From assembly GCA_964631865.1 (NCBI GenBank), contig CAZWAK010000021.1, positions 5,844 to 69,843 of the forward strand: 64,000 nt of DNA, in the 5' to 3' direction. The notes under the pieces were generated by a model. The model did no database searches. It saw nothing but the letters and a program-made list of their open reading frames with translations, and was not told the origin of the DNA. Made by a program: the position numbers and the translations under genes. Positions 40,890-50,600 of the stretch are shown here, piece by piece (within the stretch, counting starts at the first letter, position 1; every line of letters begins with the position of its first letter). This DNA comes from JAFDVL01 sp964631865 (lineage in GTDB: Bacteria > Acidobacteriota > Blastocatellia > RBC074).

Positions 40890-41205
40890 GTCGCATCCTT
40901 TCGCTTGTGTCTTCCATCGCTCGCATTTGCGCACGTTGCGTTGTAATCCACGCGCGGAGGATTTCAATATGGGTGTGCTTATCGCGCAGGCTTTTGTTGG
41001 CTTCAGCCAGTTGAATATGCGCGTCAAGCTCTTCATCCGACAACGCCCTGATTTCTTCATTCGCAACGAACTCCTGCGCCAGCGGAGTGCTTTCGTCTTG
41101 GTCAAGCAAAGCATAAAGCTCTTTCCGTAAGCGTTCGCATTCAGCATCAAGCCGCTGGCATTCGAGCATTTCAAGTTTTGAGAGTCGCACATTGAGCTTA
41201 GTCAC
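40876..41205 (-). CDS. Small coiled-coil protein, NRLxKLE family (3)
   Basis: 109 aa from a GTG at 41205. NVRLSKLEMLECQRLDAECE is a coiled coil; IRALSDEELDAHIQLAEA recalls the SDEEL helix of the 67-aa protein. Its start overlaps the stop of a truncated gene (41198-41353) by 8 bp, and its end overlaps the next gene by 14 bp. It is part of a compact operon. Function is unknown. Confidence 0.7.
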   Translation of the reverse strand: MTKLNVRLSKLEMLECQRLDAECERLRKELYALLDQDESTPLAQEFVANEEIRALSDEELDAHIQLAEANKSLRDKHTHIEILRAWITTQRAQMRAMEDTSERMRHGHQ

Positions 41206-41353
41206 TTGGCCTCACTTTCTTTGTGTTCGTGGAAAGCGAAAGTAACTTTTGCGCTTCGGCTTGTCGAATCTCTGCCAATGCAGGACGCACAAATTTGCCG
41301 AGCGTATACCAAGCGTCTTTGACCAGATCGCTGTTGCCACCGGTCTCAGCAAG
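41198..41353 (-). pseudogene. Truncated paralogue of the island's 70-aa protein
   Basis: An open frame of 51 codons without a start follows a TGA (41356-41354). It encodes AWYTLGKFVRPALAEIRQAE, matching QWYSVGLCLRAAIAEIRQAE in the gene at 31693-31905. Its stop overlaps the next gene's GTG, as in the intact copy where the genes overlap. The upstream part is lost or frameshifted. Confidence 0.75.
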
Positions 41354-41703
41354 TCATCCCGACCGAACATCACACGGCGTGTGGCAAGGCGAGCGGAGAA
41401 ACCGCGCACGTCGAACGCTGGAACAACACGTTGCGGCAACGGCTGGCACGGTTTGTGCGCAAAACGTTGTCGTTTTCCAAATCCGACCGGATGCACGAGC
41501 TTTGCTTGCGCTTGTTTATTCAGCACTACAATCTTTCCTTGCGACGCGAGTAGCAAGGCAAAGTGGGATGCTTTCCATCCCATCCTATTACCCCACTACC
41601 CAAATTTGTTCCTGTTTCCGCTTAAGCCACGTTATTGGATCGTTCCGTTTTATCACCCGCCAATTTCGTGCAAGCATCTCGTCATTAGGCTATTATTCGC
41701 TGC
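41354..41703. other. Intergenic region upstream of mutS
   Basis: 350 bp that should hold the mutS promoter and the broken start of the coiled-coil operon. A 123-codon frame (41212-41583, minus) covers part of it but conflicts with the paralogous frame and is not accepted. Confidence 0.5.
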
Positions 41704-44232
41704 ATGACTACGCCCCTTCGTCAGCAATATCTCGACATCCGTCGTCGCTATCCGGGACTGATTCTTCTCTTTCAAATTGGTGATTTTTACGAGTGCTTCG
41801 ATGAAGATGCGCGGGTCGTGGCGCGTGAACTCGGCGTCGCGTTGACGCGCAAATACTTTGGCAAAGGGCAATATCATCCGCTCGCCGGCGTGCCGGTGCG
41901 TGCGCTCGAAACGCATCTCGCCAAGCTCATCCAGCGCGGCCACAAGGTTGCGGTTTGCGATCAAGTCACGCTGCCGGGCAAAGGCTTGGTCGAACGCGAA
42001 GTCACGCGCATCATCACGCCCGGCACGGTCATCGAACCCGGCTTGCTCGAAGGCCGCACGAACAATTTCCTCGCAAGCTTGGTGCAAGGCGAGCGGCATT
42101 CGGGCTTGGCGTTTGTGGACGTTTCGACGGGCGAGTTTTCGGCGACGCAACTCGACAACGCACAAGCTTTGATTGAACTCGAACGACAAGCACCTGCCGA
42201 ATTGCTGCTGTCACGCAGCGCCGAACTGCCCGCGTTTGAAATTCGCTCGATCACGAAACTCGATGACCAATTGATCGAACTCGCCACCGCGCGCCGAGCC
42301 TTGCTCGAACATTTTCACGTCAAGACGCTCGCTGCATTTGGCCTCGAGCATGAACCGCAGGCGATGCAAGCCGCAGGCGCAATCATCGCGTATTTGCGCG
42401 ACTCGCAGCCGGATGCGTTGTCAAACCTGACGCGGCTGCAAAGTTATCGCACGGACAATTTTCTCCGGCTCGATCCGAACGCGCTGCGCAATCTGGAAGT
42501 GTTTCAGAGTTGGGATTTCACGGGCGGTGCGCCAACCGGTTCACTTGTCAACACGATTGATTTGACGCAGACGCCGATGGGCGGACGATTGCTGCGACGA
42601 TGGCTGCGCTACCCGTTGCTGGACGTGAGTGAAATCCGCGCGCGACAGGATGCCGTCGAATGGTTCGTGAAAAAATCAGCGCCGCGCGAGAAGCTGCGCG
42701 AAGCGTTGACGAGCGTGTTGGATTTGGAACGTTTGCTCGGTCGCATCCGCCGCAAGATCGCCGTGCCTGCGGAAGTCGTGACGCTCACGCAAAGCCTGCG
42801 CGCGTTGCCGGACATTCGCGCGACGCTTGAAAAAGCCAAAGCGCCCGCGCATTTCCTCGCGTCGCTCGAAATGTGCAGCGATTTGGTCACGTATGCGAGC
42901 AACGCCATCACTGATCGTCCGCCGTCGGACTTCGAGCGCGGCAACATCATTCGCGCAGGCTTTGCCAAAGAACTCGATGAACTGCGCGATGTGCTCAACG
43001 GCGGGCGCGATTTTCTCTCCAACTTTGAAGCGCGCCAACGCAGTCGCACGGGCATCAAATCGCTCAAGGTCAGTTATAACAAAGTCTTCGGTTACTACAT
43101 CGAAGTGACGAAAGCGAACCTGCATCTTGTGCCGAAAGACTTCATTCGCAAACAAACGCTCGTCAACGCCGAACGCTACTTCACGCTCGAATTGAAAGAA
43201 CATGAAGCGTTGATTGCGAATGCGAAGGAGCGGATTTTAGAACTCGAAGTGAATTTGTATCGGCAGGTCTGCGACGAACTCAGCCGCCATCACGACCGCA
43301 TCAGCAAAGTCGCGGCAGGCATCGCGCGGCTCGATGTATATGCCGCATTGGCCGAAGCTGCGGCGCGGTTCAATTACATACGACCGGAACTCAACGAAGG
43401 CGATGCACTCACGATTCACAACGGTCGGCATCCGATGATCGAACAGCGTTTGGAAGGCCGTCAATTCGTCGCGAACGATACGACGCTTGCGAATCACGAC
43501 ACACAAATCATGCTGCTGACCGCGCCGAATATGGCGGGCAAGTCGGTCTACTTGCGGCAAGTCGCGTTGATCGTGTTGCTCGCGCAAATCGGTTCGTTCG
43601 TGCCTGCCGCAGCCGCGACGCTTGGCATCACGGATCGCATCTTCACGCGCGTCGGCTTGACGGATTACACCTTGCAAGGCCATTCGAGTTTTATGGTCGA
43701 GATGATTGAGACGGCGGCGATCTTGCACAACGCCACGCCGCGCAGCCTGATTTTATTGGACGAAGTCGGGCGCGGCACCGCGACGGCGGACGGCTTGTCC
43801 ATCGCACGTTCGATTGTCGAATATCTGCACAACCATCCGAAAGTCGCGGCGAAGACGATGTTCGCCACGCATTATCACGAGTTGACCGATTGCGCGAATT
43901 ACTTGCCGCGCGTGCAAAACTTTCATCTCGCGGTCAAAGAAACCGGCAGCCGCGTCGAGTATCTGCATCGCGTCGAGCTGGGGCGCGCGGAGAAATCCTT
44001 TGGTATTCACGTCGCGGAAATCGCGGGACTGCCCAAGCCCGTGATTCGCCGCGCCCGCACGTTGCTTCACGAACACGAAGCGAACGGACAACCACACTTG
44101 AAAACTCCCCCTCCGAATTCCCCATCGTTGACGTGGCTCAGCGAAGCATTGCGCCAGCTTGATCTCAATGCGATGAGTCCCGTTGAAGCCCTCACCACAT
44201 TGTTTGAGCTGCAAACGAAGCTCAAAACCTAA
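41704..44232 (+). CDS. mutS: DNA mismatch repair protein MutS
   Basis: 842 aa. The mismatch-contact motif is IGDFYECF (Phe28, Glu30). The connector, lever and clamp domains follow. The ABC ATPase has Walker A TAPNMAGKSVYLRQ at about 605-615, LILLDEVGRGTATADG (Walker B/signature) and FATHYHEL. The C-terminal beta-clamp/dimer part is short. It is the MutS1 type that recognises mispairs and recruits MutL (not in the window). The thermonuclease-like gene begins 13 bp downstream. Confidence 0.97.
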   Translation: MTTPLRQQYLDIRRRYPGLILLFQIGDFYECFDEDARVVARELGVALTRKYFGKGQYHPLAGVPVRALETHLAKLIQRGHKVAVCDQVTLPGKGLVEREVTRIITPGTVIEPGLLEGRTNNFLASLVQGERHSGLAFVDVSTGEFSATQLDNAQALIELERQAPAELLLSRSAELPAFEIRSITKLDDQLIELATARRALLEHFHVKTLAAFGLEHEPQAMQAAGAIIAYLRDSQPDALSNLTRLQSYRTDNFLRLDPNALRNLEVFQSWDFTGGAPTGSLVNTIDLTQTPMGGRLLRRWLRYPLLDVSEIRARQDAVEWFVKKSAPREKLREALTSVLDLERLLGRIRRKIAVPAEVVTLTQSLRALPDIRATLEKAKAPAHFLASLEMCSDLVTYASNAITDRPPSDFERGNIIRAGFAKELDELRDVLNGGRDFLSNFEARQRSRTGIKSLKVSYNKVFGYYIEVTKANLHLVPKDFIRKQTLVNAERYFTLELKEHEALIANAKERILELEVNLYRQVCDELSRHHDRISKVAAGIARLDVYAALAEAAARFNYIRPELNEGDALTIHNGRHPMIEQRLEGRQFVANDTTLANHDTQIMLLTAPNMAGKSVYLRQVALIVLLAQIGSFVPAAAATLGITDRIFTRVGLTDYTLQGHSSFMVEMIETAAILHNATPRSLILLDEVGRGTATADGLSIARSIVEYLHNHPKVAAKTMFATHYHELTDCANYLPRVQNFHLAVKETGSRVEYLHRVELGRAEKSFGIHVAEIAGLPKPVIRRARTLLHEHEANGQPHLKTPPPNSPSLTWLSEALRQLDLNAMSPVEALTTLFELQTKLKT

Positions 44233-44245
44233 ACCCGGAGACTGT

Positions 44246-45043
44246 ATGTCAAAAGCACGAGAAATTCGCGGCATTCGCCGCATCACGAAGGGGGACGATG
44301 GCGACACCATTGCGCTCAGCGACTTCCAAATGTTCCGCAATGGCGCGCCGTTCCTCACGTGGACGCCGCCCGCCAAATCGCTCAGCAAAGGCTTATTGAA
44401 AGTGCGCTTGCTCGGCATTGACACGCCCGAACTGCACTATCGCGGCCCCAGCAGCAAAGGCGCAAAAAGCAAAAGCTGCCCGAATCCTGTCAAAGTCAAA
44501 ATCCCCCCGCAAGACCCGTTCGGTACGCAGGCGAGCAAGTGGTTGCAGAACCAATTGCCCGACGGCGCGCGCGTTATCGTGGAGTTGGATTTGGAAACAT
44601 TCGATCAGTATCGGCGCGTGCTCGGTTACGTGTGGTCGGTCAAAGACGATTGGAAACGCCATCGTCTGCTGAACGCCGAATTGGTCAAGGCGGGTCTCGC
44701 GCACCCCTATCAACATTGGCCGAATCTGCTGCACTTTAATCGCATCAACGAAGCCGCGAAGAAGGCACTGACCAAAGGTGTGATCGCGGCGACGACGAAT
44801 GTGATGTTGACGCTCGATGAAATTCGCGCCGGGCAACAACTGAACGAACCGTTCGTCTATCGCAAAATCATTGATGCCGCGATCTGCCAAAAAGACCCGC
44901 AGACATTGCTCAGCCGCTGGGTCGGCGATGCGCGCACGTGGTTGTACGTCAAGCCCACGCTCTATGCGACGATCCCAATTCCTTATCGCGTGTTTTTCAG
45001 CACGGAGAGTGCGGCAGTGAACGCGGGCTTTGTGAAAGGCTGA
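44246..45043 (+). CDS. Staphylococcal-nuclease-like (thermonuclease) protein
   Basis: 265 aa. The SNase fold has VRLLGIDTPELHYRG (metal-binding Asp and Glu) and GARVIVELDLETFDQYRRVLGYVW with LLNAELVKAGLAHPY. A 60-residue C-terminal extension, which includes ARTWLYVKP, is not part of the fold. There is no signal peptide, unlike the extracellular enzymes, so it may act on DNA or RNA inside the cell. It starts 13 bp after mutS and probably shares its transcript. Confidence 0.88.
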   Translation: MSKAREIRGIRRITKGDDGDTIALSDFQMFRNGAPFLTWTPPAKSLSKGLLKVRLLGIDTPELHYRGPSSKGAKSKSCPNPVKVKIPPQDPFGTQASKWLQNQLPDGARVIVELDLETFDQYRRVLGYVWSVKDDWKRHRLLNAELVKAGLAHPYQHWPNLLHFNRINEAAKKALTKGVIAATTNVMLTLDEIRAGQQLNEPFVYRKIIDAAICQKDPQTLLSRWVGDARTWLYVKPTLYATIPIPYRVFFSTESAAVNAGFVKG

Positions 45044-45399
45044 AAAAAATTAGCAGAGACGCTGAAAGGTTTGTGGGGTTCGCGCTTATCCATTTGGAAG
45101 CCGTGGAAGAGGCCAACGGCAAACCAAAAGATCATTCTGCGTTCTCAGCCTGAACCGATGTGGGGCGAGGTCAATGTTGACTTCGCCCTTTGTCTTGCCC
45201 GGTACGAGAATCGTACGCTTTCCCGACACAGGCTTTCGCACAGTCTTGTTTGTTCTTTCCCTCGCCGAAAAAATTACTAAAAAAAATATAGGCGGAATGT
45301 CGCAATAATTTATCGGTTTCTCGCTTACCGGTGTGAGAGCAGTTGGAAGAAATCAACTGTACAAGAATGAATAATCACCAAGCAGAGTAAGGAGAAACT
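45044..45399. other. Intergenic region with terminator-type hairpin
   Basis: 356 bp. It contains the 51-bp repeat hairpin at 45140-45190. Downstream, GGAGAAACT just before 45400 is the RBS of the DUF6345 gene. No further gene was seen. Confidence 0.55.
45140..45190 (+). terminator. Hairpin, copy 1 of a duplicated 51-bp element
   Basis: Arms GGGCGAGGTCAA (45163-45174) and TTGACTTCGCCC (45177-45188) with a 2-base turn, followed by TTTGTCTT. A common 22-bp leader (GTTCTCAGCCTGAACCGA) precedes it. A near-identical copy is at 47314-47364. Confidence 0.7.
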
Positions 45400-47304
45400 A
45401 TGTTCAGTACGAATCACAAAAATCACACCACACAGTCATCCGCGTGGCAGACGCTGCGCCAGACCTTAACGACCCCCTTATTGCTCGCCGCGATCTTTTC
45501 CGGCACGCAAGCCATTTCCGTTTCCGCGCAAGACGCCGCCCAAACGCGGGCGCAGATCGCGGCGCGGTTGGGCGTGAAGGCTGACGCCTTAACCCCCAAA
45601 TCTTTACCTGAAACCTATCAGGGCAATCCCGCAAGCGACGCACGGCAGTCGAGCGATATTATCGGTTCAGGCCGAACGAACAACGCCGACCAACTCGAAT
45701 CCACCAGCGGCGTTTCCGATATGGTGGGCACGACCAGCGTGCAAGACTTTCAGGGAACCCAAGCCCAGCTTTACAACACCCACGCATCAGCAGATGGCTT
45801 CCGCAACTACTTTACGACCTGGTATACGCCCAACTTTGCGCGCCGTGACAGCGCCGTGTCCGTTTGGCTCTTTCACGATTTCAGCGGCTACAACTATGAC
45901 CTGTGGAACTCCGGCGGCACCGATTATGGCGTAGATGGCGTGCGCGTGATGTGGCATGACAGTCACGGCGGCATGTCTTCGACCAATAACTTCGTGACCT
46001 CAATGGGCGCGAATTGGTCTGGCAAAGGTTGGAATGCGTCGTCCGGCAGTATGGCGCTCGGCGGCAATTACTACAGCTATGCCGATGAACGCCTGCGCTA
46101 TATGTTCTGGAACACGTGCAACAGCGTGATGGTGAGTGGCGGTCACGACCCCTATTCCACCTGGGGCGTGCGCTCCAAAGGCATCCGCATGGTCTTCGGG
46201 TATGAAACGGTTTCGATTGATAGCCCGAACTACGGCAAATATTTCTGGGAAGAATGGAACAAAGGCAAAAGCCTGTCCACCGCCTGGATGGACGCCAGTT
46301 GGCGCATCAACACCCGACAAAGCCCTTCCGTCGTAGCCTTCGGTGCAAACCAAACCGAAGCGACCGACCGGCTGTATAACGAACGGTATATGTATAACGG
46401 CGCTGTCTACAATTACTGGGGACAATGGCGTTGGTACTATGCCCGCAGTGCCGCCAGCACCATCGTCGGGGATACGGCATCCACCAATCTGAGTGACGAT
46501 CAAACCGATTCTCGTCAAAAAACCTTGCAGATGCCAGCGCGCGCTCAAGCCCGCCAAGTGGCTGAGCGGGGGAACTCGAACGACGAAGTGCTGGAACTGA
46601 GCCGTTCGTTTGGCATCAACCTCAATGATACCAGTTTGATTCAGGAACGTCCGTCGGGCATCCGCGCCGTCAAAGCCAACAACGCCACGCTGGTCGTCGA
46701 ACAAAATGGCAACTTCGAGTTGTTGCTCGACCAGGCCGACACGACCGCCACCAGCGACCATGAAGTGGACGATGCGGAGTTGCTCCGCCGCGCTACGGAA
46801 TTGGCCGGAGAACTGAGCGTGCTGAAGGGACAGGAATATCGCGTCAGCATGATTCGGGACACCAAAGAAAGCGGCGGCTTCGAAGGCTTCACGGCCACGA
46901 CGCGCACGGTCGAGAAAACGATCATCATTGACCAGATGATTGATGGTGTGGCATTCGTTGATCCCGAAGCCGGACATCTGGAAATCACGTTCGATGCCCA
47001 CAGCGGGCAAGCCACACGGCTGCGCAGTTCGCTGCGGCAAATCAAAGCTGCCGCCGCCGAAACCAGCGAGAGCGTGGTCGAAACGTCGTTGGAAGAAGTG
47101 CGACAAACCGCGCGTCAACGCTTTGCCCCCTCCGCCAAAGCGGATGGCCAGCAAGCGGCAGACGTGACGCTCGAAGCGGAAGAGATTGGGTATCAGATGA
47201 TTGATGGCAAGGCCGTCCCGGTTTACCGCGCGCTGGTCAAACCCACTGGCTTTGAATTCAGCCGTCCGCAACTGGCGATCATCCCGTTGGTCAAGGGCAA
47301 CTAA
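45400..47304 (+). CDS. Exported DUF6345-type protein
   Basis: 634 aa. A long signal region (TM core PLLLAAIFSGTQAISVSA) is followed by an N-terminal linker. The large central part, about 110-350, has motifs WLFHDFSGYNYDLWNSGG, MWHDSHGGMSSTNNF, FWNTCNSVMVSGGHDPY and VFGYETVSIDSPNYG, which match the DUF6345 family, with His/Cys residues that look like a caspase-like peptidase core (His in DSHGG, Cys in NTCNS). The C-terminal part looks like PepSY-type domains (VEKTIIIDQMIDGVAFV). RBS AAGGAGAAA. A role in extracellular proteolysis is inference only. Confidence 0.75.
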   Translation: MFSTNHKNHTTQSSAWQTLRQTLTTPLLLAAIFSGTQAISVSAQDAAQTRAQIAARLGVKADALTPKSLPETYQGNPASDARQSSDIIGSGRTNNADQLESTSGVSDMVGTTSVQDFQGTQAQLYNTHASADGFRNYFTTWYTPNFARRDSAVSVWLFHDFSGYNYDLWNSGGTDYGVDGVRVMWHDSHGGMSSTNNFVTSMGANWSGKGWNASSGSMALGGNYYSYADERLRYMFWNTCNSVMVSGGHDPYSTWGVRSKGIRMVFGYETVSIDSPNYGKYFWEEWNKGKSLSTAWMDASWRINTRQSPSVVAFGANQTEATDRLYNERYMYNGAVYNYWGQWRWYYARSAASTIVGDTASTNLSDDQTDSRQKTLQMPARAQARQVAERGNSNDEVLELSRSFGINLNDTSLIQERPSGIRAVKANNATLVVEQNGNFELLLDQADTTATSDHEVDDAELLRRATELAGELSVLKGQEYRVSMIRDTKESGGFEGFTATTRTVEKTIIIDQMIDGVAFVDPEAGHLEITFDAHSGQATRLRSSLRQIKAAAAETSESVVETSLEEVRQTARQRFAPSAKADGQQAADVTLEAEEIGYQMIDGKAVPVYRALVKPTGFEFSRPQLAIIPLVKGN

Positions 47305-47313
47305 TTTCTATCG

Positions 47314-47364
47314 TGTTCTCAGCCTGAACCGAGGTGGGGCGAGGTCAATGTTGACCTCGCCCTT
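47314..47364 (+). terminator. Hairpin, copy 2 of a duplicated 51-bp element
   Basis: A perfect 12-bp stem GGGCGAGGTCAA/TTGACCTCGCCC (47337-47348, 47351-47362), then TTGACTTTT. The 22-bp leader is shared with copy 1. It ends the DUF6345 transcript. Confidence 0.75.
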
Positions 47365-47625
47365 GACTTTTGTGAGGCTTGACAAGCCTGTGCTGCAAGG
47401 TTAGTCTTCTGGGGCACTTTTAATCACATATTAACCGATAAAAGGGCGGCCTTGAGTTTACCGCCTTCCTCACGAAGCCCTCCGAACTTCCGTTGCCCGG
47501 CAGCTTCCGAAGCATGCGGCGTTTCGTTATCTCTTCACTGTTTGTGCGTCTATCACTCGTCACAACACTGAGTCGAGTCTGGTGTGTGTGACGTTGACGC
47601 CGATGGATGGTCCCGGAGTTGTATT

Positions 47626-50600
47626 ATGACTGTTCTCTCTCAACCTCTTTCTCTTCGCAAGCTTTTTCGCCGCACCTTGCTCATTGTAATTTTTGTGCTT
47701 CTCTGTGTTGTTGTGGAGCGTGTTCACTCAGCAGCCACGCGCACGATCAATGCCTCTCCACATTTGCCCTCTGCGCTCACGCCACCGAGCGCCCCCGCGC
47801 CAGTCGCAGCCGCCGTGCAAGCCGTGACCGACCTACTGGTGCTCCACTTTGATGGGACCCTCAATGGCGAGCAAGGGGAAACCCCAACGCAATCGGCCAA
47901 CATTTTGTTTCAACCCGGCGTCATCGGGCAAGGTGTGTTGGCAGATCGAAACAGTCGGCTGACGTATCCGAGCGACGGGAATATCAACGCGACCGAAGGC
48001 ACGATTGAGTTGTGGATCAAGCCGAGTTGGAATGGCGCGGATCTGCAAAGTCGCGTCCTGCTCAAATACGGTTCGAGCGGCGCGCTCTGGCTGAGTAAAG
48101 AGGGCACGAATCTGCGCTTCGCACTCAACCGTGACAGTGAGAATGGCAGTCTGGTGATGGATGTGCTCACCGATGTATCAAGCTGGGTAGCTGGGCAATG
48201 GCATCACGTCGCCGCCACGTGGAGCAACGCTGGGCAATTTATACGACTGTACGTGGACGGTACGCTGATGTCCGAACGTTCGCTGGCCTCGACAACGACG
48301 TTGCCGACGATTGACAACGTGGTGAACTCGACGCTGCAACTGGGCGGCGACGGTGTGCGGCAACCGCTCGTGGCGATCCTTGATGAGGTCTACCTCAGCA
48401 GTGCGGCGCGCTCTTCGCAGGACATTGCCACGCGCATGCTGCGTGGTATCACTGTCACCACCGCCGCGCTGACGCCGACGCTCGCCAGCATCCCGATCTC
48501 GACCGCGTCGCCAATCACGATGTATCCGGGCTGGAATTATTGGCAGGATTTTCGCTACGCCGCCGACACCAACATCGGGGCGCTGAGCTTGCCGTTTCTG
48601 GCCGCGACGTTCTCGAACTTTGACGCGAACATCGCCCGGATAGACGACGTCACAGGCCGGATTCGCGCGGTCGCTGTTGGCACGACCACCGTGCGTGCCA
48701 CGCTGAATGGCGTCGTCTCGGACTTTCCTATCAGAGTGCTGAGTCCCGGCGCAGTCACGATGGAAACGTTGAGTCCTCCGGCGGGCACGAGCGTCCTTGA
48801 TGCGATTCCCGTCGCCATCATTCGCTATTTTCCAACCACCGATGGAACCACGCTGAATGCAGCAGCAGGCATCACGCCCGCCCCCACATTGGCGGCGCTG
48901 CGTACCACGCTCGGCAGCGTCGAACGCAAACTCGAATTCATGCTGGAAGAAGGAAGCAAGTTTCGGGGCTATAAAAACGCCTCGGCGCAACAATCGCTCA
49001 ACTATCGCATCGTCAAAATCATCACCGTCAACGAAGAGGTTCCGCCCGGCTTGCCCTCAGCCACCAGCGGCGTGTACTTCCCCGATTACAAACAAATCTT
49101 CAAGCGCGCGGACGTCAATGTCAGAGACCTAGTGGTGACGCAGGGCGTGAAAGAAATCTGGTTGGAGCAATATGTCAACGGGCGCATCACGCTGAACGAA
49201 TCCAACATGTCCAGCCCGCTGACCGGCGATATTTCCAGCAGCCTGCGCACGAATGACGATATGCCGGTGTATCCGAAAGCCTACACCGTCTTCGGCCTCA
49301 ACTACGCGCAGTCTGAAAACAACGCGGTGCGTCATCACGGGCATCATCTGGAAGCTTTGCTGACCTACGCCAATGTGAAGCAGGACGGCGACGATTTGTT
49401 GTTTCAGGAATCGTTCATCGGGCGCGATTTGAATGGCAACTTCCAAAAAGGGCGCTGCGGCAAAACGGATCGTCCGCCCAACAGCGATGCCGCTTTGCAA
49501 TTCAACAACACGACCGCCTTCAGCAGCGACATTGAAGACTGGTACCCCGACAACAGCGGCGTGCTCAAAGACGTCAGCAGCGCGACGTGGGGGCAGCTCA
49601 ACTATCTTTCGCCTGAACCGCTGACCGAACCGATAGAAGGCAGATGGTACATCTACTGGCTGCAAGCCATCCCGGGCGATGGAAACAACATCACGCGACT
49701 CGGTTCAGAACGCATGACCAATTGGTGGGCGTTCGTAGCGGATTGGGACAAAGCAATCCGCGACAAACTCGGTCTGGTGCGCGCCATCGTCTGTCAATAC
49801 ACACTGTCGAGCACAAGCCTCGGCGTAGCGAACACGGGCGGTACGAGCAGCGTCGGCGTGACAGCAGGCTTGGGCTGCACGTGGGACGCCGTGAGCAATG
49901 TCAGTTGGATCACCATCAATCCCGGCTTCAGCGGCGTTGCCAACGGCACAGTCAACTTCACCGTCGCTGCCAACACAGGGGCAGCACGCACCGGCACGAT
50001 GACCATTGCCGGGCAAACCGTCACCGTCACGCAAGACAACAACAACCCTGCCCCAACACTTACCAGCCTCGAACCTGCCACTGTTCTCGCCGGCAGCGCG
50101 GGCTTCACCTTGACGCTCAACGGCACGGGGTTCGTGACGACATCTTCCGCGCAAGTGAATGGCACAAGTCGCACGACGACGTTTGTGAACAGTACGAAAC
50201 TGACGATTGAGATCACGGCGGCTGACATCGCTACCACCGGGACGCGCAGCATCACAGTCTTCAACTCGCTGCCGGGCGGCGGCACCTCCAACGCGCAAAC
50301 GCTAAACATTAACAACCCCGCGCCGACGCTGACCAGCCTGAGCCAAACTTCCGCTCTCGCAGGCAGTCCCCTATTTACTTTAACGGTGAACGGTACGAAT
50401 TTTGTCAGCACGTCCAAAGTACATTGGAACGGGACGGAACGTGCAACGACGTTTGTGAGCGCGACCCAATTGACCGCCGTGATTCCCGCGACGGATTTGG
50501 CGAATGCGGGCACGGCCAATGTGACGGTCTTCACGCCGACACCGGGCGGCGGTACGACGAGCGCGCTGACGTTCACGATTACCCCGCTGTGCAATTATGT

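Noticed and set aside
41212..41583. 123-codon frame on the minus strand before mutS
   Set aside because: A different frame of the same strand (41198-41353) encodes the recognisable paralogue of the island protein, so this one is probably a shadow.
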